45,920 nucleotides of DNA from Singulisphaera sp. GP187 (GTDB lineage: Bacteria > Planctomycetota > Planctomycetia > Gemmatales > Gemmataceae): positions 1 to 45,920 of the forward strand of contig CAMAUE010000028.1 in assembly GCA_945861245.1 (NCBI GenBank), in the 5' to 3' direction. Each line of letters begins with the position of its first letter. Position 1 is the stretch's first letter. Made by a program: the position numbers and the translations under genes. This document shows, piece by piece, positions 28,516 to 37,139 of this stretch. The notes beneath the pieces are model-generated. The model was not told the DNA's origin. It saw only the letters and a program-made list of their open reading frames with translations, and made no database searches.

Positions 28516-31311
28516 TTACTCCCGCCCGAATCCAATCGACCGCACACGCACGAAGTCGCCGGTGTTGCCGACCGGGATCGGGTCGAAGCGAATGCCGACG
28601 ATTGACCCGCGATAGGTTTTCGATTCCGCGAGATCGACCTCGTAAGAGCGGAGCTTTCCGTCGCCCTGGATGGGAAAACGCAGACTGTTCTTTTCCTTGA
28701 ACTCCGGTTGATCGAACGTGGCCCAGTAGATTTGGGCGACTTTTTCCTTCGTGTTGAAGGCCGCCTCGATGCGTAGCTTCGGCGCATCCTCGGCAGCGAA
28801 GAACGTGGCCGGCGCGTGCATTTGCGGATCGTCCTTGTCGAGCAGCACTTTCAACTCGCCGCGGATCGGCCAACCGGCGTCGGCGGCGTTGACGTGATGC
28901 CAACCCTGGCGATCTTTGTCGAAGCGATACGTTGGCGGGGCAGGGCGTTTGGCATTCTTCACGACATGCGCGCGGATGTCAGTCAGCTTTCCGACGATAA
29001 GAATATACTCGTATTCGTGAACAATGTCGTGATCGAGGATTTCCTGACGATTCGGCGCGATGTAGCCGGCGGCGACATCTTTGGGCCCACCTCGACCGGG
29101 GTTGCCCGCGAATCCGCCGGTGAACTTGAACATGCCGGGATGCCAAACGCCCAGGCCCCAATCGTCGTCGTTGACATGCGCCGCCCAATTCTCAGTAGCC
29201 AGCCAATGCGACCATGGGCCTTTCTGATCCTTCGCCAGCACGATCTGCGCCAACGAGTCGTCCGTGAACGGCTTGCTACCAGTGTACGTCATGAGCCGAT
29301 GGTACGGCGCGTTCGTGTAGACCGCGGGCATTTCCTGCGTGCGGGCGGGATATTGCATCATGTCGCCGCGCTGGTTGGTCAGTCGACACTTGACGCGTGC
29401 GGTGTTTCCTTCGAGGCGTATCCAGGACTCGAAACTGCATTCGCCGGGCTCGTTGTCGAGCGGCCATTGCATCGGGATGCACTTGACGTAGATCGTCTTG
29501 CCGTCGTTGCTCGAATCGATGATCTTGGAAGGGTTCTTGAAATCGTCACCGACTTGGATCGGGTTCCAGCCGAGATGCCGCCAATGTTTCGCAGGCTCCT
29601 TCTCGCCAGCGACAAAAGGCACCGGGCCGGCGTAATACGACATCTGAATCTGTCGGCCAAAGTCGAAGCTATTGACGAGATTCTTGTCCTGCCCCGAGGG
29701 GGAAAGGTAAGTGATCGCGCCGCCAAGCGTGAGATCGACACCGATCTTCACCGAGCCGTTGTCGAGGTGCGACATTTTAGGAAGATTTGAACCACAGAGG
29801 CATGGAATTTCCGAGCCTGAGCGCCAGCGAGGGGCTTCGTTCGGCCCTTCGCTGGCGCTCAGGCTCGGATCGGATTGCTTCTTCTTTTTCTTTTTCCCCG
29901 GCGGCATGTCGGGAAAGTCGAACTTCTCGGGCAACGGATTGGCGCTGCGAAGCGGTTGCGTGTCGCCGAGATCTTTTTGCCAGGCGGTGAGTCGGTCGGT
30001 CAAGCGCGAGATCGTCTTGGCATGGGCGGGGTCATAGGCGAGGTCTTTGATTTCGTGTGGGTCGGTTTCGAGGTCGAAGAGTTGCGTCTTGTTGATGTGC
30101 GGATAGACGATGATCTTCCAGCGTTCGTCGCGCACGCTGCGTTGGAATTGGCGATAGGCGAGGAAGACGGAATCGCGCACCTGTTTCGCGTCGCCCTTCA
30201 ACACGGGAACCAAGCTTTTGCCGTCGCTGCCGGCGGGGCCTTTGATTTGGGCGAGATCGCCGAGCGTTGGGAAGATGTCGAAGAGGTAGGTCAGCGCATC
30301 GGTTTGCTGGCCTTTGGGAATGCCCGGCCCGGCCATGATGAGCGGCGCCCGCATCGAATGGTCGTATAGATTTTGTTTGCCGAACAGACCGTGACTGCCG
30401 ATCGCCAGGCCATGATCGCTGGCGAAAACGATGATCGTGTCGTCCTCCAACCCCGCGTCGCGCAATGCTTGCAAAATGCGCCCGACCTGGGCATCGACGT
30501 AGGTCACGTACGCAAAGTAATCGGCCAGGTGTTGCCTGACAACGTCCGGTATGCGCGGCCAAGGGGCGAGCTTCTCATCGCGTATCACCATCTCGCCGTT
30601 GTTAAACGGATGCACTGGCATGAAGTTCGGCGGCAGCGGCGGCTTTTCCTTGTTGTACATCTCGTGATATTCCTTCGGCGCCACGCGCGGATCGTGTGGA
30701 CCGTTCAACGAAGCGTAAGCGACGAACGGTTGGTTCCCGCCCTTCTGTGCCTTGATGAAGTCGATGACGCTGTCCGCGAAAAGTTCGCACGAGTGTTTGC
30801 CGGTGAGCTTTTTTTCGGTGAGCGTGCGTTTCTCGGTGATGTCGGAGACGGGCAGAGCGTACGGGCTGCCCATGCCGCCGAAGAAGATGTTCTTGCCCGC
30901 ACTGAAGGCCGCCAGCACCGAAGCTTGCTGGTTGTGCCATTTGCCCGTGATGAACGTGCGATACCCAGCTCGCGCAAACATTTCGGGCCAGGTGTTGATG
31001 CCTTTAAGCCCGTCATTCACGCGAAACAGCGATCGGCCGCTCAGCATCATCGCGCGGGACGGCACGCAGACGGCGCCTTGCATCGCGCCCATGCAATACG
31101 CCCGGCGAAAGGCGGTGCCGCGCGCGACGAGCTTATCCAAGTTCGGCGTTTTGATCTGTTTATTGCCAAGAGCCGCAATCGTGTCGGCACGCTGATCGTC
31201 AGAAAAAATGAACAGCACGTTGGGCCGTTTTAGCTTCTCCTGTGCGGAAGCGCACGTGGGCACGGCGGCGAATAATACGAACAGAGCGATCACGCAATAT
31301 TTCGATTTCAT
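28516..31311 (-). CDS. Exported sulfatase fused in frame to a second protein through a palindrome
   Basis: A 931-aa reading frame. Residues 1-24 are a signal peptide (MKSKYCVIALFVLFAAVPTCASA). Residues about 25-475 are a type I sulfatase with metal-binding DD at 38-39 and the formylglycine motif CVPSR at 82-86, which would cleave sulfate esters from polysaccharides in the periplasm. A GKKKKKKQSD linker leads into about 20 residues encoded by the palindrome at 29811-29868 (PSLSASEG...RWRSGSE). The remaining 419 residues start at an internal ATG at 29775 (MSHLDNGSVKIGVDL) and form a separate beta-rich protein I do not recognise. Most likely two genes were joined when the repeat removed the sulfatase stop. 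The ATG at 31311 follows GGAGAA; an ATG at 31362 would start within a half palindrome. Confidence 0.82.
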   Translation of the reverse strand: MKSKYCVIALFVLFAAVPTCASAQEKLKRPNVLFIFSDDQRADTIAALGNKQIKTPNLDKLVARGTAFRRAYCMGAMQGAVCVPSRAMMLSGRSLFRVNDGLKGINTWPEMFARAGYRTFITGKWHNQQASVLAAFSAGKNIFFGGMGSPYALPVSDITEKRTLTEKKLTGKHSCELFADSVIDFIKAQKGGNQPFVAYASLNGPHDPRVAPKEYHEMYNKEKPPLPPNFMPVHPFNNGEMVIRDEKLAPWPRIPDVVRQHLADYFAYVTYVDAQVGRILQALRDAGLEDDTIIVFASDHGLAIGSHGLFGKQNLYDHSMRAPLIMAGPGIPKGQQTDALTYLFDIFPTLGDLAQIKGPAGSDGKSLVPVLKGDAKQVRDSVFLAYRQFQRSVRDERWKIIVYPHINKTQLFDLETDPHEIKDLAYDPAHAKTISRLTDRLTAWQKDLGDTQPLRSANPLPEKFDFPDMPPGKKKKKKQSDPSLSASEGPNEAPRWRSGSEIPCLCGSNLPKMSHLDNGSVKIGVDLTLGGAITYLSPSGQDKNLVNSFDFGRQIQMSYYAGPVPFVAGEKEPAKHWRHLGWNPIQVGDDFKNPSKIIDSSNDGKTIYVKCIPMQWPLDNEPGECSFESWIRLEGNTARVKCRLTNQRGDMMQYPARTQEMPAVYTNAPYHRLMTYTGSKPFTDDSLAQIVLAKDQKGPWSHWLATENWAAHVNDDDWGLGVWHPGMFKFTGGFAGNPGRGGPKDVAAGYIAPNRQEILDHDIVHEYEYILIVGKLTDIRAHVVKNAKRPAPPTYRFDKDRQGWHHVNAADAGWPIRGELKVLLDKDDPQMHAPATFFAAEDAPKLRIEAAFNTKEKVAQIYWATFDQPEFKEKNSLRFPIQGDGKLRSYEVDLAESKTYRGSIVGIRFDPIPVGNTGDFVRVRSIGFGRE
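29811..29868. repeat. 24-bp palindrome inside the sulfatase fusion frame
   Basis: Arms 29811-29834 and 29845-29868 pair with one mismatch around a 10-nt loop. It is the same subtype as 8623-8680, and both copies share the flanks TTT and ATC. A trace of the CACAGAGG repeat (29791-29802) lies beside it. Confidence 0.9.
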
Positions 31312-31329
31312 GGAAAGGTTCTCCGAATT

Positions 31330-31355
31330 GTTTAGCCGTTCGCCTTGGGCGAACG
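31330..31355. repeat. Half copy of the GTTTAGCCG palindrome
   Basis: TTTAGCCGTTCGCC at 31331-31344 resembles one arm of the elements at 19426 and 21604. CGTTCGCC (31337-31344) and GGCGAACG (31348-31355) form a short perfect hairpin by themselves. It lies between pdxA and the sulfatase start. Confidence 0.65.
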
Positions 31356-31386
31356 TGGACATGGCGACAGGCCAAACGAAAAAAAA

Positions 31387-32397
31387 TTATCCACATCGCG
31401 CCAACGCCACGGCCACGCTAGCGGCCTCGAGTAGCGACGATGCGTCGGCCACGCCCAGGCCCGCGATGTCGTAGGCCGTGCCGTGGGCGACGCTGGTGCG
31501 GACGATCGGCAAGCCGAGCGTGACGTTGACCAGCGCTCGGCCGGCGAGCAGCTTGAGCGCGATATGGCCCTGATCGTGATAGATGGCGACGATGCCATCG
31601 AACCGCCCGGCCCGTGCTTGCATGAAGATGGCGTCACAGGCAATCGGCCCCCCAACGTCGATGCCGGCGGCCTGGCCTCGCGCGACTGCCGGCGCGATGA
31701 GCCGTGCTTCCTCGTCTCCGAAGATGCCACCGTCGCTCGCATGGGGATTGAGCGCACAGACGCCGACACGTGCCGGCTTTGCGCACAGCCTACCCATGAC
31801 ATCGGCCACCAGGCGAATTTTCTCGAACACCGAATCGGCGGTGAGGTTGGCGAACACATCACGCAGCGCCATGTGCAAGGTGACATGCACGACGCCGACG
31901 GAATTCCGCATCGGTTCCAGCGCCGGCGCGTACAGCATCATGCCGAAATCGCGCACGCCGGCTTTCTCCGCCAGTATCTCGGTGTGGCCCGGATAATGCA
32001 AACCGGCGGCGTGCAATCCTTCTTTGTTGAGCGGCAAAGTGACGATGCCGTCGGCCTGCTTCGCCAGCGTCAGGTCGATGGCAGTGCAGAGAAAATCGAA
32101 CGCCGCCCCGCCTGCCCCAGCGCTGAGCTTGCCAGGAATGACGTGGGAAAGATCACGCTTCGTTGCCTGCAACACGGGGATCGCCCTTGGTTCCGGTTTG
32201 CCGTGCGTCACATCGTCGATCGCCGCGACACGCGCCGGCTGCGCTGCGAATTGCAACGCCGAGCGCATTGCCGAGACATCGCCCACGACAATGGGTTGAC
32301 AGATGCCGCACAGGCCCGCCCACCCCTTCGCGATAATCTCCGGACCGATGCCCGCGACATCGCCCATCGTAATCAGCATTCGAGGCAATGTACTCAT
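31387..32397 (-). CDS. pdxA: 4-hydroxythreonine-4-phosphate dehydrogenase family protein (PdxA-like)
   Basis: NAD-dependent dehydrogenase and decarboxylase of vitamin B6 synthesis, or a PdxA2-type enzyme acting on a related four-carbon phosphate. The 336-aa product has GDVAGIGPEI at 12-21, GHTE at 137-140, and three likely metal-binding His at about 175 (TLHMAL), 219 (NPHA) and 274 (YHDQGH), followed by RTSVAHGTAYDIAG. These are the family's landmarks and length. It lies 75 bp upstream of the sulfatase on the same strand, with a half palindrome between them; no other pyridoxal genes are near. The choice between PdxA and PdxA2 cannot be made from the sequence by eye. Confidence 0.88.
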   Translation of the reverse strand: MSTLPRMLITMGDVAGIGPEIIAKGWAGLCGICQPIVVGDVSAMRSALQFAAQPARVAAIDDVTHGKPEPRAIPVLQATKRDLSHVIPGKLSAGAGGAAFDFLCTAIDLTLAKQADGIVTLPLNKEGLHAAGLHYPGHTEILAEKAGVRDFGMMLYAPALEPMRNSVGVVHVTLHMALRDVFANLTADSVFEKIRLVADVMGRLCAKPARVGVCALNPHASDGGIFGDEEARLIAPAVARGQAAGIDVGGPIACDAIFMQARAGRFDGIVAIYHDQGHIALKLLAGRALVNVTLGLPIVRTSVAHGTAYDIAGLGVADASSLLEAASVAVALARCG

Positions 32398-32570
32398 GCG
32401 GCAATTGTATGGGCAGATGCGACGGGAGTGTTTGCAATCCGGTCCGAGCTGCGCACGCAGTGAGCGGCCTGATTCAAACCGCTTAATGCGTGCGAGGCTC
32501 TGACACTATGGGCTTGACTGAATGTATCTCGACAAGCGCTCGCGTGGGTCCGTTTCCATATCACAACAAA

Positions 32571-33359
32571 ATGACTCCATCATCACCCGTCGCATTGATC
32601 ACGGGAACCGGCAGCGGTATCGGCCTCGCCCTGGCGCACCGGCTTGCGCGTGAAGGGTACGCCATCGCTGCACTGGACCGTACCGACGTCGGGCTACGCT
32701 CGCTGGCCGACGAGTTGCACTCGCTAGGCCATCGCGTCGCCTGGGTGCTTGCCGATGTCACCGATCCGCCCGGGTTGATCGCTGGAGTGCATGAGTTGGA
32801 GGCGCAACTGGGGCCGACCGATTTGTTGGTTGCCAACGCGGGCATTGGACTGGAGACGAGCGGATTGAAGTACGACATCGCCGCCATGAACAAGGTGCTG
32901 AATGTCAATCTGCTCGGCGTGTCCAACAGCATCGGCGCCGTTTTGCCGGGGATGGTCGAACGGCGGCGTGGGCATATCGTGGGCATCTCAAGCATTGCCT
33001 CGTATCGCGGTATGCCTCGGATGCTCGCATACAGCGCGAGCAAGGCCGGCGTCAATGCGATCCTGGATGGCCTGCGCGTCGAACTGAAACCGATCGGTAT
33101 CCACGTTACAACGATATGCCCGGGCTGGATTCGCACGCCGATGACCGCGCAACTCGAAGGCGCGCTCGAACACATGGTCGATCTCGATACGGCCGTGGAA
33201 GAGATTGCTTATGCGATTCGGAAGAAGCTGCTGTTCTATACCTTCCCGCGCCGCATGCGTTGGAAGCTCGGCTTCCTGCGGACCTGGCCGCTCTCTTGGC
33301 AGGACGCCATGATTCGGAGCATGATGAATCAGGTAGATGTGAAGAAGGAGTCGAAGTAA
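32571..33359 (+). CDS. Short-chain dehydrogenase/reductase
   Basis: A 262-aa classical SDR. The nucleotide motif is TGTGSGIG at 11-18, NAG at 89-91, Asn at 113, catalytic Ser at 140-141 and YSASK at 154-158. PGWIRTPM follows the active site as in many SDRs. An Asp in ALDRTD after strand 2 suggests a preference for NAD(H). The C-terminal part (FPRRMRWKLGFLRTWPLSWQ) resembles SDRs of lipid or sterol-like substrates, but the substrate is unknown. ATG 32571 is chosen because it starts at the family N-terminus; an in-frame ATG at 32508 is less likely. The gene at the window's right edge (45138) is a relative. Confidence 0.87.
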   Translation: MTPSSPVALITGTGSGIGLALAHRLAREGYAIAALDRTDVGLRSLADELHSLGHRVAWVLADVTDPPGLIAGVHELEAQLGPTDLLVANAGIGLETSGLKYDIAAMNKVLNVNLLGVSNSIGAVLPGMVERRRGHIVGISSIASYRGMPRMLAYSASKAGVNAILDGLRVELKPIGIHVTTICPGWIRTPMTAQLEGALEHMVDLDTAVEEIAYAIRKKLLFYTFPRRMRWKLGFLRTWPLSWQDAMIRSMMNQVDVKKESK

Positions 33360-33461
33360 GGCTAATTCAGAATTTTCACCATCGAGACACAGAGCGGAAA
33401 ATCAAAAACAGGTATGATGCGCCATGCAGACCCGGTATCAATGTCGGGCAGTATCGAAAGT

Positions 33462-34610
33462 TCACGCCGCCGCAGCGAGACGCGGTGACTGCAAATTCGC
33501 GTACAAAGCAAGATGTCGCTCCGCTACGAGGCGCCAATCGTATGGGCGGACAGCGGCCTTCGCTTGCTCGCGCATGCGGGCCACCAGCGCGTCATTCGTG
33601 AACAGGCGAGTCAGGGCGTCGCTGAGTTGTTCGTCGTCTTCCGGCGGCACGAGTAGGCCGGTCTTGTTCGGTTGGATCAAGTCAGCCAGGCCCGGCATGT
33701 CGCTCGCAATCACGGGCAGGCCTGACGCGAAACTCTCCAGCACGACCAAGCCGAACGCCTCCGATTGCCGTGAGGGCACGACGGCGAAGCGGGCGTTCTG
33801 CAATACATTATTTTTCGCGGCGCCTGAAAGCTTGCCAAGAAATCGGACACGATCGGTAATGCCAAGCTGATCGCACAGCAGCTCAAGGTACGGTTGCTCC
33901 TCGCCGTCGCCGACGATCGCCAATGTTGCATCACATGTTTCGGCCGATCGGGCAAGCGCGTGCAGCAACACATCGACGCCTTTGCGATATTTCAGTCTGC
34001 CCAGAAAGACCGCGTAGCCGCCTGACGGAAAGTTCGGGATTCCCTGCGGAAGCGTTGTGGATGGCGTGTCAAACTCAGCCAAATTCACGCCGTTGGGAAT
34101 ATCAATGATTCGATGAGCGGCTTCAGGACAAAGTCGCGCGAAGCCGTCGTGCGTGAATCGGCTGATCGCGATAAGCGCATCGGCGGCTCGCAGGCTTTCG
34201 ACGCAGCGTGTCTCGATTACTTTTTTCTTCAATCTTACGTTGTCGGCATAGACGTCGCCGCCGTGACTCGTGACGACGATCGGCACGCCTAGCTCATCCT
34301 TCACGAGCGACGCCAAATACATCGACGGGTAGATGCCATGGCAGTGTACGATATCGAAGCCAAGCCGCTGGTGCAGTTTGAGCAAATAGCGCCGATACCA
34401 GGCGACGAAAAGATGCGTCGAATAAAACCGCGGATGACGCTCGACACGGTAAGGCAAGAGGTGATCGGCGACATGCAGCTTACGCGGGTACGGCGCGAGG
34501 ACCGTCGGTTCATGCCCCAGCGCGAGGTATTGCCTGGCCAAGGCGTCGATGACGAGTTCCTGCCCGCCAAGTTTGGGCAGAGCTGTTTCGGTGTACAAAC
34601 AAATACGCAT
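33462..34610 (-). CDS. GT4-family glycosyltransferase
   Basis: A 382-aa GT-B enzyme. The opening MRICLYTETALPKLGGQE is the usual donor-loop glycine motif of GT4 proteins. The acceptor domain contains FDIVHCHGIYPSMYLA and VTSHGGDVY. The donor domain contains VFLGRLKYRKGVDVLLHA, IVGDGEEQPYLE and SRQSEAFGLVVLESFASGLPVIAS, which carries the conserved Glu pair that binds the nucleotide sugar. An AGGGGAA site lies about 10 nt before the ATG at 34610. It probably builds a surface polysaccharide or lipid-linked glycan; it stands apart from the other glycan genes of the window. Confidence 0.88.
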   Translation of the reverse strand: MRICLYTETALPKLGGQELVIDALARQYLALGHEPTVLAPYPRKLHVADHLLPYRVERHPRFYSTHLFVAWYRRYLLKLHQRLGFDIVHCHGIYPSMYLASLVKDELGVPIVVTSHGGDVYADNVRLKKKVIETRCVESLRAADALIAISRFTHDGFARLCPEAAHRIIDIPNGVNLAEFDTPSTTLPQGIPNFPSGGYAVFLGRLKYRKGVDVLLHALARSAETCDATLAIVGDGEEQPYLELLCDQLGITDRVRFLGKLSGAAKNNVLQNARFAVVPSRQSEAFGLVVLESFASGLPVIASDMPGLADLIQPNKTGLLVPPEDDEQLSDALTRLFTNDALVARMREQAKAAVRPYDWRLVAERHLALYANLQSPRLAAAA

Positions 34611-34770
34611 AACACCGTTCCCCTTTGGTCGACTGCACGGAGCGGTCACGAACAAGTCGCGAGACGAGCTTGCATCAAGAAAGTGTATTAACGTTTGCGC
34701 CGAATCCGTCAAGGCGGATTCGGGTGTATGAGCGTGCGTGCACGACAGCGCTTGCGTAGAGCCAAATTTT

Positions 34771-34854
34771 TACCACGGATAACACTGATTACGCGGATAG
34801 GAAATACCTTGATAGCGTTTTTACCTGTCCGTGATTTCAGTGCTATCAGTGGCT
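34771..34854. repeat. Imperfect inverted repeat, ACCACGGAT type
   Basis: Segments 34771-34799 and 34826-34854 are imperfect inverted copies (about 70 percent) that contain ACCACGGATAACACTGAT and its rough complement. This is the only structure seen in the 290-bp gap between the glycosyltransferase start and the hydrolase stop. Confidence 0.55.
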
Positions 34855-34900
34855 TATTTCGTATTGGTGCTGTCATGCACCGGGCGTGCGGCATGGAACC

Positions 34901-35776
34901 TCACGACCCAATATGCCGATCCAGCCAATCCTGCATATCTTTCAAAAACAGGGCTGGCGGTTGCTCAAACTCCAGCGTATGATGCGCGCCGGTGTATTCG
35001 ATGATTTGCTTGTCGGGCGTTGCGAATTTATCGACGAATTCGCGCGTCAGGTCGTTGCGGATGATGCGATCCTCCGACGCCAGGAGCAGCAGCACCGGCA
35101 CATGTACGTATTTCGGCGTGAACCGCAGATAGCCGTCGAGGCGGACGCTTTCAACGAGTAGCCGCGCGGTTGCTTGATGCAAACGCAGCGGATCGTCGCG
35201 CAGGAACTGCTGCCAAGTGGGCGACGACGTGAACAACTCGGGATCATTGAGCGGGATCGGGTACTTCGTGCGCGGCCGAAACAAGCGTGAGAAGAAGATA
35301 CCGAACCGCTGCCAAAGTGTGGGCCGAACCTTGGCGAAGAACCCGGGGCAGAGCAGCATCAGGCCGTTGACCAGGCCAGGATGTCGGCGTTCCAGCGCGA
35401 CTACAAGTTTCCCGCCCCACGAAATGCCCGCGAGGAAGACCGGCAACAGGCCGCGGGTCTGTTCATCTGCCGTCGTGCGTGGCAGCTTGGTCAGGAACTC
35501 GGCGATGTCGTCAAGCAGTCGGCGGAAGCTCGGCGCATCGCCTCGCGTTTCGGCGTTCATGCCGGAACCCCGGCGATCGAGAAAGTAGACCTCGTATCCC
35601 GCAAGGGCGAGTTGCGTACAGGAATATTCGTACCACCCCGCATGGCTCTGAATGCCGTGAACGAAGACCACGATTCCACGCGGTTTCTGCGTGGTAAGGT
35701 ACTTGCGGTACTTCCAGCGATAACCATCGCTCGCTTGATGCTCTTCAATGGTGAACAGAGACGTCGGCTCAGCCAA
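34901..35776 (-). CDS. Alpha/beta hydrolase (serine aminopeptidase S33/monoacylglycerol lipase-like)
   Basis: A 291-aa hydrolase. VFVHGIQSHAGWYE near residues 37-50 forms the oxyanion region, the nucleophile is Ser119 in GISWG (117-121), and His in GAHHTLEFE near the end completes the triad with an Asp in the SEDRII segment. The family cleaves esters or small amides, often monoglycerides. The start is the TTG at 35776: a perfect AAGGAGG (35783-35789 on the minus strand) sits 6 nt before it, inside the end of the upstream epimerase gene, and the two genes overlap by 8 bp. They form a translationally coupled pair, which suggests a shared substrate path. Confidence 0.85.
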   Translation of the reverse strand: MAEPTSLFTIEEHQASDGYRWKYRKYLTTQKPRGIVVFVHGIQSHAGWYEYSCTQLALAGYEVYFLDRRGSGMNAETRGDAPSFRRLLDDIAEFLTKLPRTTADEQTRGLLPVFLAGISWGGKLVVALERRHPGLVNGLMLLCPGFFAKVRPTLWQRFGIFFSRLFRPRTKYPIPLNDPELFTSSPTWQQFLRDDPLRLHQATARLLVESVRLDGYLRFTPKYVHVPVLLLLASEDRIIRNDLTREFVDKFATPDKQIIEYTGAHHTLEFEQPPALFLKDMQDWLDRHIGS

Positions 35777-36938
35777 GCAGCACCTCCTTGCGAACCGCGA
35801 CGCGCGCAAGCGCAACGGCATCGACGGTGACGCCCAGCCCCGGTCCCGCCAGCGCCGGCGCCCAACCGCCCCAGCCGAACGTGATGTTGCTCGTTGCGAG
35901 GTTTTCGCGCACGAGATGGCTGTCGTAGCTGCCTTCCAAATAACGAATGTCCTTGACGCTGCTCGCGAAATGTCGCCCCGCCGCCGAAAGAATTGCCGAC
36001 TCGCCGACCTGGCAACCGAGTTGATAGCCCAACCCCGCCTGCTTCGCCATTTGGGCAAGCCGAAGCGTCGCGATGAATCCACCGCACTTAGATAGCCGCA
36101 AATTGAAGAGATCGCACATGTTCAAAGCGATGGCTCGTTTGGCGTCAAACTCGCCGCACAACGATTCGTCGAGCATGATTGGCACGCCAACATCGCGGCG
36201 AACTCCCGCCAGCGCCTCCGACGCCTCGTGAGGTATCGGCTGCTCGACCGACGTGATGCCGAACGGCTTCAACTCAAGAATGCGATCGCGAACGCTGGCA
36301 GTGGTCCAGGCCTCGTTGGCGTCGATGCGAATGTCCATCTTCCGTCCGACTCGCCGCCGAATCGCACTCAGGCGATCGACATCATCTTGGCCTTTGATGC
36401 CGACTTTCACCTTGACTTGGCGGAAGCCGTAGACCCACATCTTCCACGCAGCAACGCGGGCCTTGAACCCTTTCGCTGATATGATGGCGCCGCTGTAGCG
36501 AACGTGGGCCTTCGGTTCGTACAGATTGGGTGCGAGCCGTTGCGTGACCGATGAGACCGGTTCGCGGAAGTGTTTGCCGAACGCATCAAGCAACGCAAGC
36601 TCAAGGGCGCAGCGTGCCCCGTTGCCCATGCAGCCGCGCTCGTCACCCGCAATCGGCGCGAGCTTCAAGCGTTCCGCCATGCCGATGGTCCAGTTGAAGT
36701 CCCGGCAATCGTCGAGCTGAGCCGAGAGGTCGCTTTGCATGAGCAGTGCGAGAGCCGAATCGATCGTCTCGCCCGTGACATACTCGCGTGGCACACCTTC
36801 ACCGAAGCCTTGCGTGCCATCGTCGAGTGTGACGCGAATGACGACGTTGTCGGTCTCCGTGCGCGTATGAGAAGCATGCTGGATCGGCTTTTTAAGCGGA
36901 ATCCGTACATGCCAGGCGATTATTTCCTTGACGCGCAT
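35769..36938 (-). CDS. Enolase-superfamily enzyme, dipeptide epimerase/muconate cycloisomerase-like
   Basis: A 389-aa member of the muconate-lactonizing subgroup. Catalytic Lys176 and Lys178 lie in KVKVG. The metal ligands are Asp206 (IDAN), Glu232 (VEQP) and Asp257 (LDES), and the second acid/base Lys284 lies in LSKCGG. Two Lys on opposite sides of the active site allow proton transfer to either face, as in L-Ala-D/L-Glu and other dipeptide epimerases and in o-succinylbenzoate synthase. The neighbours (alpha/beta hydrolase overlapping its 3' end, M81 peptidase diverging upstream) favour a peptide or amide substrate rather than menaquinone synthesis, but this is inference. Confidence 0.85.
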   Translation of the reverse strand: MRVKEIIAWHVRIPLKKPIQHASHTRTETDNVVIRVTLDDGTQGFGEGVPREYVTGETIDSALALLMQSDLSAQLDDCRDFNWTIGMAERLKLAPIAGDERGCMGNGARCALELALLDAFGKHFREPVSSVTQRLAPNLYEPKAHVRYSGAIISAKGFKARVAAWKMWVYGFRQVKVKVGIKGQDDVDRLSAIRRRVGRKMDIRIDANEAWTTASVRDRILELKPFGITSVEQPIPHEASEALAGVRRDVGVPIMLDESLCGEFDAKRAIALNMCDLFNLRLSKCGGFIATLRLAQMAKQAGLGYQLGCQVGESAILSAAGRHFASSVKDIRYLEGSYDSHLVRENLATSNITFGWGGWAPALAGPGLGVTVDAVALARVAVRKEVLLG

Positions 36939-37006
36939 CGACAGCCTCGAAATCGGGATGAATCCGCTTATTGTACTAATCCGTCGTCCGTAGTCCGTTA
37001 GGTTTT

Positions 37007-37062
37007 GCCGCTTGCGGCTTAGCGCTCGCTTGGCGCCTTGCGAGCGCTAAGCCGCAAGCGGC
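37007..37062. repeat. Perfect 23-bp palindrome, AGCGCTAAGCCGC type
   Basis: Arms 37007-37029 and 37040-37062 are exact reverse complements around a 10-nt loop. It lies between the divergent epimerase and M81 peptidase genes, 78 bp before the latter's start. Confidence 0.9.
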
Positions 37063-37139
37063 GGAATCGGGGCGTTCTTGTTTCGATTTTCCCAAGTACA
37101 ATGTCCGCACGGAACATCCAAATTTTCGGAGACGGTGAA

